A stretch of 20,530 nucleotides of DNA from Ichthyophonus hoferi (GCA_002751075.1 NAOQ01000903.1:2046-22575), one strand, 5' to 3'; shown: positions 1 through 10,600, numbered from the stretch's first letter. A program made the numbers and translations. The notes: generated by a model not told the origin, from the letters alone.

Positions 1-1566
1 GCTACTCGAGTATTTGGAGAAAATACTTTGAGTGGTGTTTATTGAATGAATGCACTGAGAAGAATAACTCATAAATGTATCGAAAAAGATGATGATATAT
101 ATATATATATGCAGTGAGTTTCTTAACAGTCTATATATCTCACTCTGCCATTATAAACGACACCTAAGACAGGTGTCCCCAGAGCTAGCGGTGTCAACTC
201 CTTCAAAAACTACATTTATCGTGGGTAGCGGGTTTTCTCTAGTATACCTTGTACCTTGTACTACTAACTATATTCACAACCGCTATGGCCAAAATTATCG
301 TGGGTTACTACAATAATCGTAAGCTTATTCAGTAGACAAAGAAGAAAAAAGTCGGTGTAATACGAAGTGTCTATTTGCTTTCAGAATGGCTCTTAATTTA
401 CAGTTTTGAATACTGCTGTTGTCCAAATATAAAGAGGCATCCAGTACTATACGACCAGTAACTGTTCAATCTATAACACGCTGTAGGCTTGGCCAATTAT
501 AGGTCTATAAATGCTAGATCAAGTCCACAAGAAAAGCACTGATTAGTGGAAGGTGTTCACTGTGCGTTCTAGGCTAAGCTTTACTGCGTGTTGATTGGAT
601 TGTAACCTTCCTGCCTATCTGGTATGCATTATTAGTGGTTCTAACAATACTCAAATATGACTGTTTGCCACTACATCTAATACCAAGTCTGTCATGAAGG
701 CAACCACACGGAGCCTCATGTACTAGAAGATAGTAAAGAATCGAGGATAAACATAACGATAGAAATTAAATAATTTATTTAAATGAAGGGCGATAAATTT
801 AAGCATTTATGTTTATGTGAACTCGAGCCATACACTTGAAAAAACTATACACGATGTAAGTATAAAAAGTTACTATTAAACAAGCTACATGAAAAGACAG
901 ACAAAATTATAACCAGTTATTATAGATGTAGGTCATTATATCGAAATAAAATATTATGGATTCACAAACTGTCACTACCATAGTGGCTCAGGTACGGTCG
1001 TTATGTTATATCTATTAGCTGTACTAGAGCCTGGTTCAAAGTATAATCCCATCACTTACGTGTATAATAAATTACTACGTTATATGAAAGGTAAGTATAG
1101 CGACATGTCTATTAACGTTAGTGTTGTGATATATATATATATATATATACCTACATATCAACGTCAGATCTAGACTTCTTTAATGATTAACAGGATATTA
1201 CGTGACCAGTGTGTATAGATAGCGGTTTCAACTAGATTACACACCACAGCATCGCATTGTTCCCCACTTGGGTAATTTCAACGAATGACGCACCTAAATA
1301 AGCAGACCCACTAAGAAAGGTCCTGCAGCCACAATAATATACTGTATATATAATATACACTCGAAGGTACAAAGAATAAATGAAGCTTGAAGACTACACT
1401 TACTATCCAAATTTGCAATACAAATAGGCCAATATAGCGTTCAGAAAACATTCCAGAGCCTTACGTACATCATGATAAAGCACATTACTATTCAAAGATA
1501 ATGAAATATATATGTATATATATGACTTTAGATGGGATAATGGGATAAACTAAATAAAACGCGCGA
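1..1566. other. Non-coding 3' flank of the channel gene
   Basis: No coding region is supported here. The longest open frame (89-316, plus strand, 75 codons) starts in an AT repeat, has no domain-like pattern and no splice-linked partner. The stretch is A+T-rich with short AT microsatellites near 93-110 and 1129-1149. It lies downstream of the minus-strand channel gene, so its right end should hold the 3' UTR and poly(A) site. I see no AATAAA on the minus strand within about 350 bp of the stop codon. Confidence 0.6.
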
Positions 1567-4500
1567 TTAACTACTTTCGGGAGAACCACTGCGCATGATA
1601 AACACCCAATCGGAACTGAGCAGTCTGACTTCGGCATGGGGGTTGGTGTACACATAGGAGCCCTTAAAGTTACTACGATAGAGACCCATAGGTACGCAGT
1701 TCTCTTGCAAGATAAAGTAGGCTACAGCAGCGTCGTAGCTATTGCCAACCAGGTGGGTAGGCAGTAAGATTTGGCTGTGGGGGCGAATAATGAGTAAGGG
1801 GAATGAAACATCATGTATGAAACATAAGCCTCAGACCTAGGCGCACTATATATGTTGTTATTGCAGCGACTGCTGCTTTTTTACTATCTACTCGACATTC
1901 ATTTAGGTAAATCACACGTTCTCTTAATCTTATATCATATACCTATATGTGGATTTACTAAATATTAATCCTTAAGAAGCTAATGAATGTTTATTGGTTG
2001 GATATACTTTAAATCGATATCGTGGATCAATCTGCTTGGGCAATATTTAACATAAGCTCCAAACAGGAACGTCATCCTATGACACCAGGGTTTAAAGCAC
2101 ATGCCAATCAACGTATAGCTCCTTTACTCTTCTCTCCTGTGAAGCAGGCATTACCATATATGTAATACTTAATGCGCCGTACACCAATCAGAAAACAATC
2201 TGTACCAACCCCCTATATTTCGACAGAATAATAACTTACTCAAGATAGGCGCCATTTGCGGTACCAGACAACAGACAGCAGAAGACATCGTAGGCCTTAG
2301 GGAGCAGGGCATTCTGTGAGAGACGGATGAATGATTAGTACAGAATAGCCACGTAGTGCTATCTAGTAGTGTATATTGGTCACTAGAATGCTTTTTGAAA
2401 TATCGTAATTGACATATATCCATCCAGAAGGATAACACCACGACAAGCGAATCACGCCATACCCACCTGAAAGACGAACATGCTGCTAGAATCGGCAATA
2501 ACAACACTTCCAGCGGCATATGAAGGCTGCATATGCATGTTGCTGTCAAACACAGTCATATTCTTCGTCTGTGTGGCGTTCTGTGTTAGAAATATACATA
2601 CATAGTATATATTCTTCTCATCATTTATTAGGTTATGTACTCTCTGCTACTTATCGATTCCCTCCTACCCTGCCTCTATTCACAAGGTTACTTTACCATT
2701 AATCTCCATTGATAGTAGAGTATAGTGTAGCTTACCTCGGGAAGGCCGTTGCTCACGAAGCGAATAGATGACTCATTCACGAGTTCTAAAACTACATTCA
2801 GGGCAGGATTGCTGCGAAGGAAGTGGGTTAGTCACAGTCACGCTATTTATGTCATTATTCTATTGGTTACACTAAGAAATAAAATCGCTGGCACTAGCAG
2901 TAACAATAAATTTCATAATAGGACATGAGGGAGAGAGAAGGGAGAGTGGTGAGGGAGTAGGAGGAAGGCCACATACTGTACAACTTCTGACTTGGCCTTA
3001 TTAAGGGTCATAAGAGTGAGAGCATCCTCTAGGTCCTGCGTGTCATCATCTGTTCCCCCATTGGACCATATTCTATGTTAGCTTATTACCAATCAATCAT
3101 TACAAATAAAATGCTTTAGAGCCAGCACACTATATCTATATATAGGTCCACAGGAGAGGAGGGAGTGAACCCCACCCATTCTTATAACCATCCTAAGGCT
3201 AGGTCACTAGTGACAACTAGAGCCAATCAACATAATACATCACACATCACAGGCATCACCAACCATATGTTCCCATGTAGTCCCATATAGTCATATAGTA
3301 GGTATATAGGTACAACAGGGTATGTAGGGTAGAGGGGTTAGACTTACCGTGCGTGGCAAAAGAATCGGCAATAGACATGATGGCACTGGCATATCTGATG
3401 CCAGCACGATGAAGGTCGTGGAGACTGTGGCCATTTCCTATCATACAATACACATCCGGGAACCTATAGCAGACCCCCACACCTGGTTAGACCTGACCTT
3501 GTACCTATCAGAATCCTACCCTCGCCCTGAAACATGTCTCTATTTGATTTCCTCTACTACACGAGAGATAGCTGTACACACACCATGACTAGAGAGTGAA
3601 GGAAGGTGTGGCTACCTGCTAATGGCCACCCAGTCGTCTTCGGACAGGGGCACTGGGCATAATAAGACAACTACGGGACAGTTGTTACGGCCTAGCCTCG
3701 TTAAACGGAGGATCTGAAAATATCAAGTTGTTAGTACACTGGGGTATTGCCCTATGCTCTCCTTCACTGTTTGTTATAAGCTATGGGCCTATGGCATTAC
3801 ACGAGGCGGGCGTAGGTAGGGGCTAAGTATAACACACCATTGGTATATAGGCTCATTACTCATTATCTATAACTAACTGTACCCTATACTCAGGAAGCCG
3901 TAACACCTGATTAAATGCAATGGCTAATTTATCATACGTATTAATTAATTAATTACACATTTACGTGAGGCCGGCGTACACTCAGTTACATAGAGAATAA
4001 AGAGAACTCGAGAGGAAGAGGGTGGTTACATACAGTCCACATGATTACAAGTCACTCACCTCTAGAATACTAAATGGTTCATGAACACCAGACCCTACAA
4101 GGATGACGTGGTTCCTCCACCCGGGAGATACCTGATTAATAAAGGCCCCACCAATCAGCTTCTTTGCAAGGCATCCCAGTTGATAGGTTGGTAATTACAG
4201 CGTATAAAATAGGAAAATAATCTCACTGAGATAAGAAGAATACCCAGGCATATATACTAACCTAGAAAAGGACATCTTTGTAGCTTCAGATAATAAATGA
4301 AAAAACACAATGAAGATATTTTACAGAGCAACCATAAAGGGAAAGGACATGCACAACCATGCTTTAAATGAAGTATAATAAACGTAAGCAATATTTTAAG
4401 TTAAGTATAATAAATGTAAGCAATACTTTAAGTTAAGTATAATAACATCAGCCATTTCCCCCGTACCTCGACCGTAGCCTTGGCAAGATCTCTGGGCTCG

Positions 4501-4780
4501 GCGGTAACAAAACATCTGTTGATACGGCAACCTAGGTAGGAGTCAGGATAACCCACAATGACCTCCTCTACCACCTGGTCCTGTTCCACTCCCTCGGACG
4601 CAGGTTGGGCAGGGAGGCAATTTTTCTTAGTAGAGGTTTGCATGGACCTCGGTGGCATCCAACCTTTGCCATTGCCCATAATAGTAGCTGTAGGAATGGA
4701 GCGGCGTAAGGCATAGGGGTTGTTGTGCACTGGCACAATAACCAGACAGATGGGATTAAAACCATTTACTTGCAATGTCA
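1567..4780 (-). other. Channel exons 15-23: inter-RCK linker and RCK2 domain
   Basis: Exon 15 (4780-4467; an acceptor 12 bases downstream would also keep frame) is the linker. It ends in CFVTAEPRDLAKATVE, which resembles CAPKEIEKVILTR just before RCK2 in Slo1. RCK2 then opens with RNHVILVGSG and continues CPVVVLLCPVPLSEDDW, FPDVYCMIGNGHSLHDLHRA (Slo1: [20 protein letters not shown]), a short acidic run DDDTQDLEDA, and VLELVNESSIRFVSNGLPE. Where Slo1 has its calcium bowl (DQDDDDDPD) this protein goes straight from FVSNGLPE to PSYAAGSVVIADSSSMFVF with no aspartate cluster. The C-terminus ENCVPMGLYRSNFKGSYVYT..SSDWVFIMRS matches the final Slo1 sheet (CFGIYRL..YVITNPP..LVPTDLIFCLM), so the domain is complete. 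Confidence 0.85.
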
Positions 4781-7700
4781 CTTAACAAGAAAGAATGAAA
4801 TGATGGAGAAATCAACCCTACCCACCAGGTGCACTGCAGTCTACGGTACTACGAAGACCAATTGTAAGTAAAGAAAAAGAGGGAAGGAGAAGGGGAGTTG
4901 ACACAACACACAATAAACGCAAACCTTTTTCGTTGTCGGTTATATCTGTTGGGAAGGTCCTAGGTTGTTCCTGTTGGTTAACGTGCAGGATGTTATTATC
5001 TTTAGTAGGGGATGGGCACCCCCTCTAGCCTACTACCTTATTATATATGAACGACCTACCATAGTATAGTCTACTTACCATGGCGTGTATGAAGGAATGC
5101 TCGATCATTCTCCCTGGGCCGCGCATGGCTGCCTCCATGTCAATGGTCTTCCTACCTGCATAAACCAATACATCTTCCTCTTGTATCTGAAGGAGAGAGA
5201 GAAGATATGAGGAAACAGAACCGGTCAGAAATATAATTGACCACTACATACAGTGTTAGAGTACTGGCTGTGACATGTACCTAACTGGTCTTAGTTATCT
5301 TATTATGTTTAACTTGCTTCTCTTTTTAGTATATTTAAATATAGAGCTACACAAATAAAACTCATACCACATAGTCTGGTCCAGGGTTGAATTGCAGGTG
5401 ACGTGAAATGGGAATCTCTGGGTTACCACAGGTGGCTGGATATCACACATAGAGGGTTAGGGAGATGGGCTCTCAGTGTTATGTAAGCCTCTTGTACGGG
5501 GAGGGGTGTGAGGTGTATGGACTCTGTCTATATATATCGCGCGCTATGCTTTATCTTATACACAGGTTGGGTGGACATACCCGGTCATTATACTAGCTTT
5601 ATAACACGACCATAGTGACAGTTACATTGATTTCCGGTATTATTTACTCCACTAGGTTTACACATTTTAAGAGGGAGTGGATTGCCTACAAGTATGGTAA
5701 GAAAGTACAGCTCCAACCAACACACCACAGTGTCTAACCTCCCGCTAGAGTAATTGAAAGCTACTTACGTTCCTCCTCAGGAGGGCCATTTTCGCACACG
5801 GCAAAGACAATACAGCCCGTCTGAGTATAGAGCAGAAGGGATATCTGGCTAAAGGTCATGCCTACATAGGCCGGGGCCACAGTGATGCTGTGGACGTTGT
5901 TGACTACCCCATCCTCATATTCATCGTTCCAAGTCTTTTGGTCTTCTACCTTGGTCTCTTGCATGAAGTTCTGTGTCTGAATCACCTGAACAAGCCAGGA
6001 GTGAGGGGCAAGCATAGAAAGGATGAGAGAAAGCAGGAGGGGGTCGTGTAAGCCTAAAGTAAAGCTTGATATCGTAGGAGAAAGAATGAAGAGATTTTGA
6101 TGGAGTGAGTGAATGGCCAGTGATATAAATAACACTAGAACAGCATACAGGTATATGTGTGCAAATGATATAATAAAGGTAGGAGAAAAAATAGATTGGA
6201 TAAAATAAGAGGAAGCTCTAGATACCAAAATTAAAGAGAAACATGATAATAGAAATATATCAGAAGGAGGGTAGGGGGACCTACCTGGCACAGGTTCAAT
6301 GCAAAGGCAGGGAACCCTTTGTGAAGGCAGCCACCAGCTAGTAGGTTGGACTTGCAGAAACTTCTAGGAATCACTCTCTATATTCCATTAGAGTATAGTT
6401 AGTATAGTTAGGAAGGCATTAGAGGTGCGAGACAGGAGGGGGATTGTGAATGAGAAGAAAGTAAAGAGAAAGGCCTGAGAGGACAAACGAAATATGGTAG
6501 GAAGGGAAGGGGTAGCGAACCTTGCAATTGCCAAGGTTATTGACTTGGTAGACATTCTCTGCTCTTAAGAACTCTAAGTAAAGGGGCACCTCAGGGGCAT
6601 GCAGTTGAATGCTCCAGGCCCTCTGGCCATTGGTCATGTCTAAGAGATCCAAGACACTGATAACCCAATCAGATATAGATGGTTAGTATATAAATACATT
6701 CCCTTCTCTGCCTACCCCTACCCAGCAGCTGGTAAACGATTGGCCCATTTGTAAACTCCTTGGTCTATCTATGAGGCTGTCTAGGCTCAGGGTCCAGATC
6801 AAAATTGAATACTGGTTAATACAATCAACCAAACAAACCAAAAAGAAAAATTACTCAGTTGTACTCAATCAGTTAATACATGCATCTTAATGTGTGGATC
6901 TACCCATGCACTATTCTACATCACTACTGCTATGACGTAATGTATCCAGGACAGCAATCCCTTAACCCTTCAGCAGCACTATTTCCACTTCATATCACAT
7001 ACACCCCTCTCCCTCTCACCCCATCCTGCCCTAATGCCCTACCTTCCCATGCGATACTTGTCACTCTTGGTGGCCATTTCACCCTCTTGTATAAGGTCAG
7101 ATAGAATGATGATGGCCCTAGCATGTTCGGCATTGGCACGAGCAAGTGCTTTTTCCTGAGTATGATTGGTTCTCGGTCACACCTTTGATATTCTAGTAGG
7201 TTCTAAATACCAATATTTTATATGCGTTAACATAATTTATATATATAATGTATAATCCAATCATATTCGGAGGCCATGGTACATGCCGTCTACTCGCCTA
7301 TTTATTAATTAGTAGATATAGTTGGGGTACATTATCTAGTAAGATGAGGGAAAGGAAAACATAGAGGAAACAAAAGAAGCAGAGGTTCACAACACAACAG
7401 AAAATCAGACAAATAGATGGGAGGGTGTGTATTTACATCGAGGCTGGACCCGTTCAGGAACACAACATAGTCGCGAATAAAAGGTCGCTGGTGCATCATC
7501 CTGACCAGATCGTCTGGCTCCTGATTGGATAGCACCACCAAATGACTGGGGGGATAGGTATAAGTATTACGATGTATGGTGCTATACTCCTAGATACCCT
7601 TTCCCTCTGGCCTAGGCCAGGTACCATCCCCACTACCCACCCCACCCCCGGGGCTATACCCTTTCTCCACCTACCCATTGAAGAGGCCCAAGTACTGCAT

Positions 7701-9997
7701 GTAGTGCAGTCTCTTGTAAAGGCTGGACATGACGGAAGGACTCAGGTCCCCACACACTAGAATATGTCCTCTGCCATAATAGTGCTTGGAATACATACGA
7801 GCCTGCCTGAGAATGTCGGCCATCTGTAACATAGAATGATTAGCATTAAATCACACGGCACAGATAATCAAGCCAATACCATCACAGTGCTTTGATAAAC
7901 TAAGAGTAAAACCAAGTGTAGATTGGCTACCTGGTGTGAGACATGCGAAGGGAAATGGAGAGGGTAAAATAGAGCTAGAGGGAGTAAAGTAAACAGTCTG
8001 ATCCTTAAGTATTACAAGTAGTAAGGAGGAGAGAATACCTGAGAAAAAAAGCTGGGAACAAGCATACTGACGACAAAGATCATCACCACAAGTAGCCAGC
8101 GAGATACTTTACTTATGGGCAGAATGTCACCGTAACTGTACCGGGCGTAGTGTTATTATCAGGAACATAGTGCAAGCAGGTATATCGACGACAAGATCTA
8201 GCTGGGTCAGTATGCATGGCAATGATATGTACCGAATGGCAAAGCAAAAGGTATATAAGTAGACTGACAACTGCTATATAATATAGGCATATACATGAAT
8301 CCCTGCACACATGCATCCCAGTGGCTACCTACCCGATAGTACTAATAGTCGTAATCACGAAGTAGATAGTGGCAGACCAGTCAAGGACGGGTGTGTTGGT
8401 GGGAGTGTAGCAATTGGCAGTATACTTAAAGGCACAGGTAAAGCTGATAATGTAAGTAAAGAGGAAGGTGAACACATCAATCATCTGTTGGGGTGGGTGG
8501 TTTTTTAGTCCTCATATATCAATGGGTCATTAATTACAATACTTCCATACTTATTTTTTCGGATTAGTATTTGGTAATCTATAATTGAAGCTCCTAAAAA
8601 AATGAGCATCCAGCAATGAAATATTAAGATATCAATATTCACTACAACATGCAAATGACCACTTGGACGGGAAAGGGGTCAAGAGAGCCAGTGTCAGTTC
8701 AGCAATTGTTTATACTACCGCAATGATAGAAAATGAGCGGTCTGGAATGATTACAGTAGAGTAAGTAAGTAAGTGAAATATTACTGACCCTGATGGTCAT
8801 GTAATACCCCGCTGCGTACAAGGGGTCCAGCGTCATCAGTCTGAAATGCCACATGATAGGCCAGATACGAAGGAAGTTGGGGATATAGAGGTCATAGAGA
8901 TTTTTGTTGACAGCAGAGAGGAAAAGGGGATACAACGTAAAACCATCCACTAGAATCTCTTTGTAGCTGTAAGGGTGGAAGGGTAAGGTTAGTGTGGTTG
9001 ACCATGTGGTACAAGAAATAAAAAGGCATATAATTGCGTGTGTATAATAGGCCCCAGGGCTCTGCAAGTGCATGTAACAATCTAAAACAAAACTCAAAAG
9101 TATAGTTCTCTATCTTATTAAACTGACAACTCTATGAATATAGTATTATATATGGGTAGTATATTGCAATTATCAAGGTAGTGTAATACAAGGTCCATCA
9201 TGCAGCGTTATTCGTCTACTAGATTGACACCAACAATAACTACTGTCCACTACAACTATTAACTTACTGGTTTCTTACAAACATCCAAGACGACTTGGTA
9301 GAAGTCACGCCGCGGAAACCAAATAATATAATCAGGAAGATACCGATTCCTTGGTCAGCCCTGTGAAGGTTATCTTGTCACTTACAAGCTTGAGAACATC
9401 GAATTTCTGACCACTTCTAGATGGCAAGGATAACACCTAATGTATCATGTATATTTGGCACCCAGGGTGGATAATAAAAGGTTTAGAGAGAGATGGTGTA
9501 GAAAGAGGGAAGGAAAGAGAATCAAGATGTTTTACTTTCTCAGGTTCATTGCAGCAGGGGTGTCTTTCAACCGGAATTTATCATTAAGGCAGTCGGTGTG
9601 ATGATGCGTGGTACAGTAAGAAACAAACAAGAACCAATTGAAGCAGAAGGTGATAAACAACAGGGTCATGTTAAGTTGGTCGCGATAACTGCAGGTAAAT
9701 AGAGGCGGTCAATGGATTATATGGCCTAACATATCAAGTAGTGATAAAGGGGTTGGAAAAAGCTTTAAAAAGACTGGTCTGATGAGGAAATGTAGGTAAT
9801 TTCGAGAACACAATATAAGGATAAGGCAGTGCATGGATGATAGAATGTGCTGTAATAGTAGAGACTCACGTATAAAGTGCTTTAACACTGCTCCAGAAGC
9901 GACTAGGGGCTGAGGCCTGGCGTGGCCCCTTGAAGTTCCATTGTTCTTCATAGCCGTTTTGGGAGCCGCTGTTACGAGTCAAGACTGTCTTGTCCAT
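1567..9997 (-). CDS. BK/Slo-type potassium channel alpha subunit, 23 exons, about 953 aa
   Basis: Predicted membrane K+ channel with six transmembrane segments and a large cytoplasmic gating ring (RCK1 plus RCK2). Exons in transcript order: 9997-9870, 9688-9536, 9360-9268, 8966-8789, 8484-8333, 8135-8039, 7823-7675, 7545-7437, 7155-7058, 6656-6521, 6350-6285, 5985-5769, 5435-5368, 5186-5060, 4780-4467, 4131-4060, 3713-3616, 3463-3348, 3049-2977, 2811-2736, 2526-2467, 2313-2240, 1774-1567. All junctions are GT-AG, the phases agree throughout, and the total is 954 codons including TAA. The start is the first ATG after an in-frame TAA 24 bases upstream. Family evidence: pore TTISTIGYGD, RCK1 opening GHILVCGD, RCK2 opening HVILVG, and the RCK2 piece VLELVNESSIRF, which matches ELVND..VQF of animal Slo1. 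At about 953 aa it is shorter than animal Slo1 (about 1100-1200) because S0 and part of the linker are missing. Introns are 129-465 bp. Least certain: the exon 14/15 junction and the start of exon 11. The family call is firm; the ligand is not. Confidence 0.92.
4371..4446. repeat. 32-bp tandem repeat, about 2.4 copies, in a channel intron
   Basis: Units start at 4371, 4403 and 4435 (the last partial). The 32-base unit begins AAGTATAATAAAYGTAAGC and ends TTTAAGTT; the two full copies differ at only two positions. It sits in the intron between channel exons 15 and 16, about 20 bases from the exon 15 donor. The low divergence points to a recent duplication. No function is evident. Confidence 0.9.
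5060..7823 (-). other. Channel exons 7-14: RCK1 domain
   Basis: After a short S6-RCK1 linker (MADILRQARMYSKHYYGRG) the Rossmann-like RCK1 fold begins with GHILVCGD, matching KHIVVCGH of Slo1. Later landmarks in order: HLVVLSNQEP, the helix-strand ARANAEHARAIIILSD (Slo1: ESADACLILAN), IQLHAPEVPLYLEFL, SNLLAGGCLHKGFPAFALNL (Slo1: [20 protein letters not shown]), APAYVGMTFSQISLLLY (Slo1: SSAFVGLSFPTVCELCF), and FNPGPDYVIQEEDVLVYAG (Slo1: INPGNHLKIQEGTLGFFIA). The acidic loop that carries the RCK1 Ca2+ ligand in Slo1 (KDRDD, with D367) is replaced by LHYMQYLGLFNG, and the E535 position reads as a non-acidic residue. Exon 10 uses an unusual GTTCGC donor. Exon 14 is ended at 5060 because the consensus GTAAGT at 5078-5073 would leave exon 15 out of frame. 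Confidence 0.85.
8039..8484 (-). other. Channel exons 5-6: S5, pore helix, TIGYGD filter and S6
   Basis: Exon 5 (8484-8333) carries S5 (MIDVFTFLFTYIISFTCAF), a turret with two cysteines, and the pore helix DWSATIYFVITTIST. An intron in phase 2 splits the first filter glycine: exon 5 ends in GG and exon 6 (8135-8039) supplies the T, giving TIGYGD at residues 233-238. Exon 6 then encodes S6. S6 reads RWLLVVMIFVVSMLVPSFFSQ. It has no glycine where Slo1 has its GG hinge, but keeps a proline near the cytoplasmic end (Slo1 has YVPEI there). The intact filter predicts K+ selectivity. Confidence 0.9.
8789..9997 (-). other. Channel exons 1-4: N-terminus and voltage-sensor module S1-S4
   Basis: Exon 1 gives a soluble, charged N-terminus of about 43 residues with no hydrophobic stretch, so the S0 helix of animal Slo1 is absent. 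S1 is the hydrophobic run around residues 49-68 (exon 2). S2 covers about 95-110 and ends in LFGFR, matching YFGLR of Slo1. S3 follows the motif ILVDGFTLYP (D132). S4 lies in about 153-172 and contains FLRIWPIMWHFRLMT, with only two arginines (R158 and R167) plus H165. D96 and R110 are 14 residues apart, the same spacing as D153 and R167 in human Slo1. Together with D132 and R167 this preserves the set of charged residues that carry voltage sensing in Slo1. The alignment was made by eye from memory of the Slo1 sequence. Confidence 0.8.
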
Positions 9998-10273
9998 TCT
10001 ACGACCAATATAAAACAGTTAGACAAATCGCTAAGTGTTTTCGACATAATATGTATAGTAATGGCGTCATTAAGGCACTGGACGGATAACAAAGTCATGT
10101 TTCATAAACTTAGCACAAGCTGTAAAAAGCTGTTGATATATCAAGTTATTGAATAAACCAGCAGGACTTGGAACTTTATTTGGAGGTTAGGGAGATAAAA
10201 TTCCAAAACAGGTTAAAACTGCTCTTTTTTACAGTACCTACCAATACTAACACTGCGTTCTATAAAAATTATA

Positions 10274-10430
10274 AAACAAAACACCAGCTATAAACATGCT
10301 GAGAAAGAAGGATCACGTCAAGCTTTAGTTGGCTAAACCGGTAATATAAAGTATTAGCAAGCATCGTTACATGAGGGTTTAGCGTACCGTTATATCTATC
10401 TTTATATATATACAATACAATACAGGAGCT
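10274..10430 (+). repeat. Degenerate direct repeat, copy 1
   Basis: About 157 bases, repeated in the same orientation at 10458-10600. Shared blocks in order: AAACAAAACAYCAGCTATAA, CACGTCAAGCTTTRGTTGG, CTAARCCGG, GCAAGCATCGTTAC, GTTATATCTA, and a terminal ACAGGAG. The copies differ by many substitutions and small indels (about 75-80% identity by eye). No terminal inverted repeats, target duplication or coding frame were seen, so the family is unknown. The adjacent arrangement suggests an old local duplication. Confidence 0.85.
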
Positions 10431-10457
10431 AACTGCTGCCTTTCTATGAAGATTGTC

Positions 10458-10600
10458 AAACAAAACATCAGCTATAACTTGTTTATGCATAAAACCACGT
10501 CAAGCTTTGGTTGGCTAAGCCGGGAACATAAAGCATTGGCAAGCATCGTTACGTAAAGGTTTTGCGCACTGTTATATCTACATATATATTATAACAGGAG
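10458..10600 (+). repeat. Degenerate direct repeat, copy 2
   Basis: Second copy of the repeat at 10274-10430, separated from it by 27 bases. It is about 14 bases shorter, mainly in the AT stretch before the closing ACAGGAG and after the first block. The best-kept core is CACGTCAAGCTTTGGTTGG followed by GCAAGCATCGTTACG. Confidence 0.85.

Noticed and set aside
89-316. 75-codon plus-strand open frame at the left edge
   Set aside because: It begins in an AT microsatellite, has no domain pattern and no splice partner.
1129-1149. AT microsatellites (also about 93-110 and 15667-15682) as regulatory signals
   Set aside because: Simple repeats common in A+T-rich nuclear DNA, with no consistent position relative to gene starts.
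4428-4781. 117-codon minus-strand frame as an independent gene starting at ATG 4781
   Set aside because: It is channel exon 15 read through into flanking intron at its end. Its sequence continues the inter-RCK linker of the channel.
4822-4840. A 19-base microexon that would also reconcile the frame between channel exons 14 and 15
   Set aside because: It would leave an intron of about 41 bases before exon 15, far below the others. Extending exon 14 to 5060 needs no extra exon.
5761-6291. 176-codon minus-strand open frame
   Set aside because: Only its last 73 codons are a real channel exon (5985-5769). The hydrophobic front is a pyrimidine-rich intron that happens to lack stops, and its length (299) is not a multiple of three.
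9386-9406. A 21-base in-frame microexon between channel exons 2 and 3
   Set aside because: It would need a following intron of only 25 bases, while all others are at least 129. Joining exon 2 directly to 9360 keeps frame and the S2 alignment.
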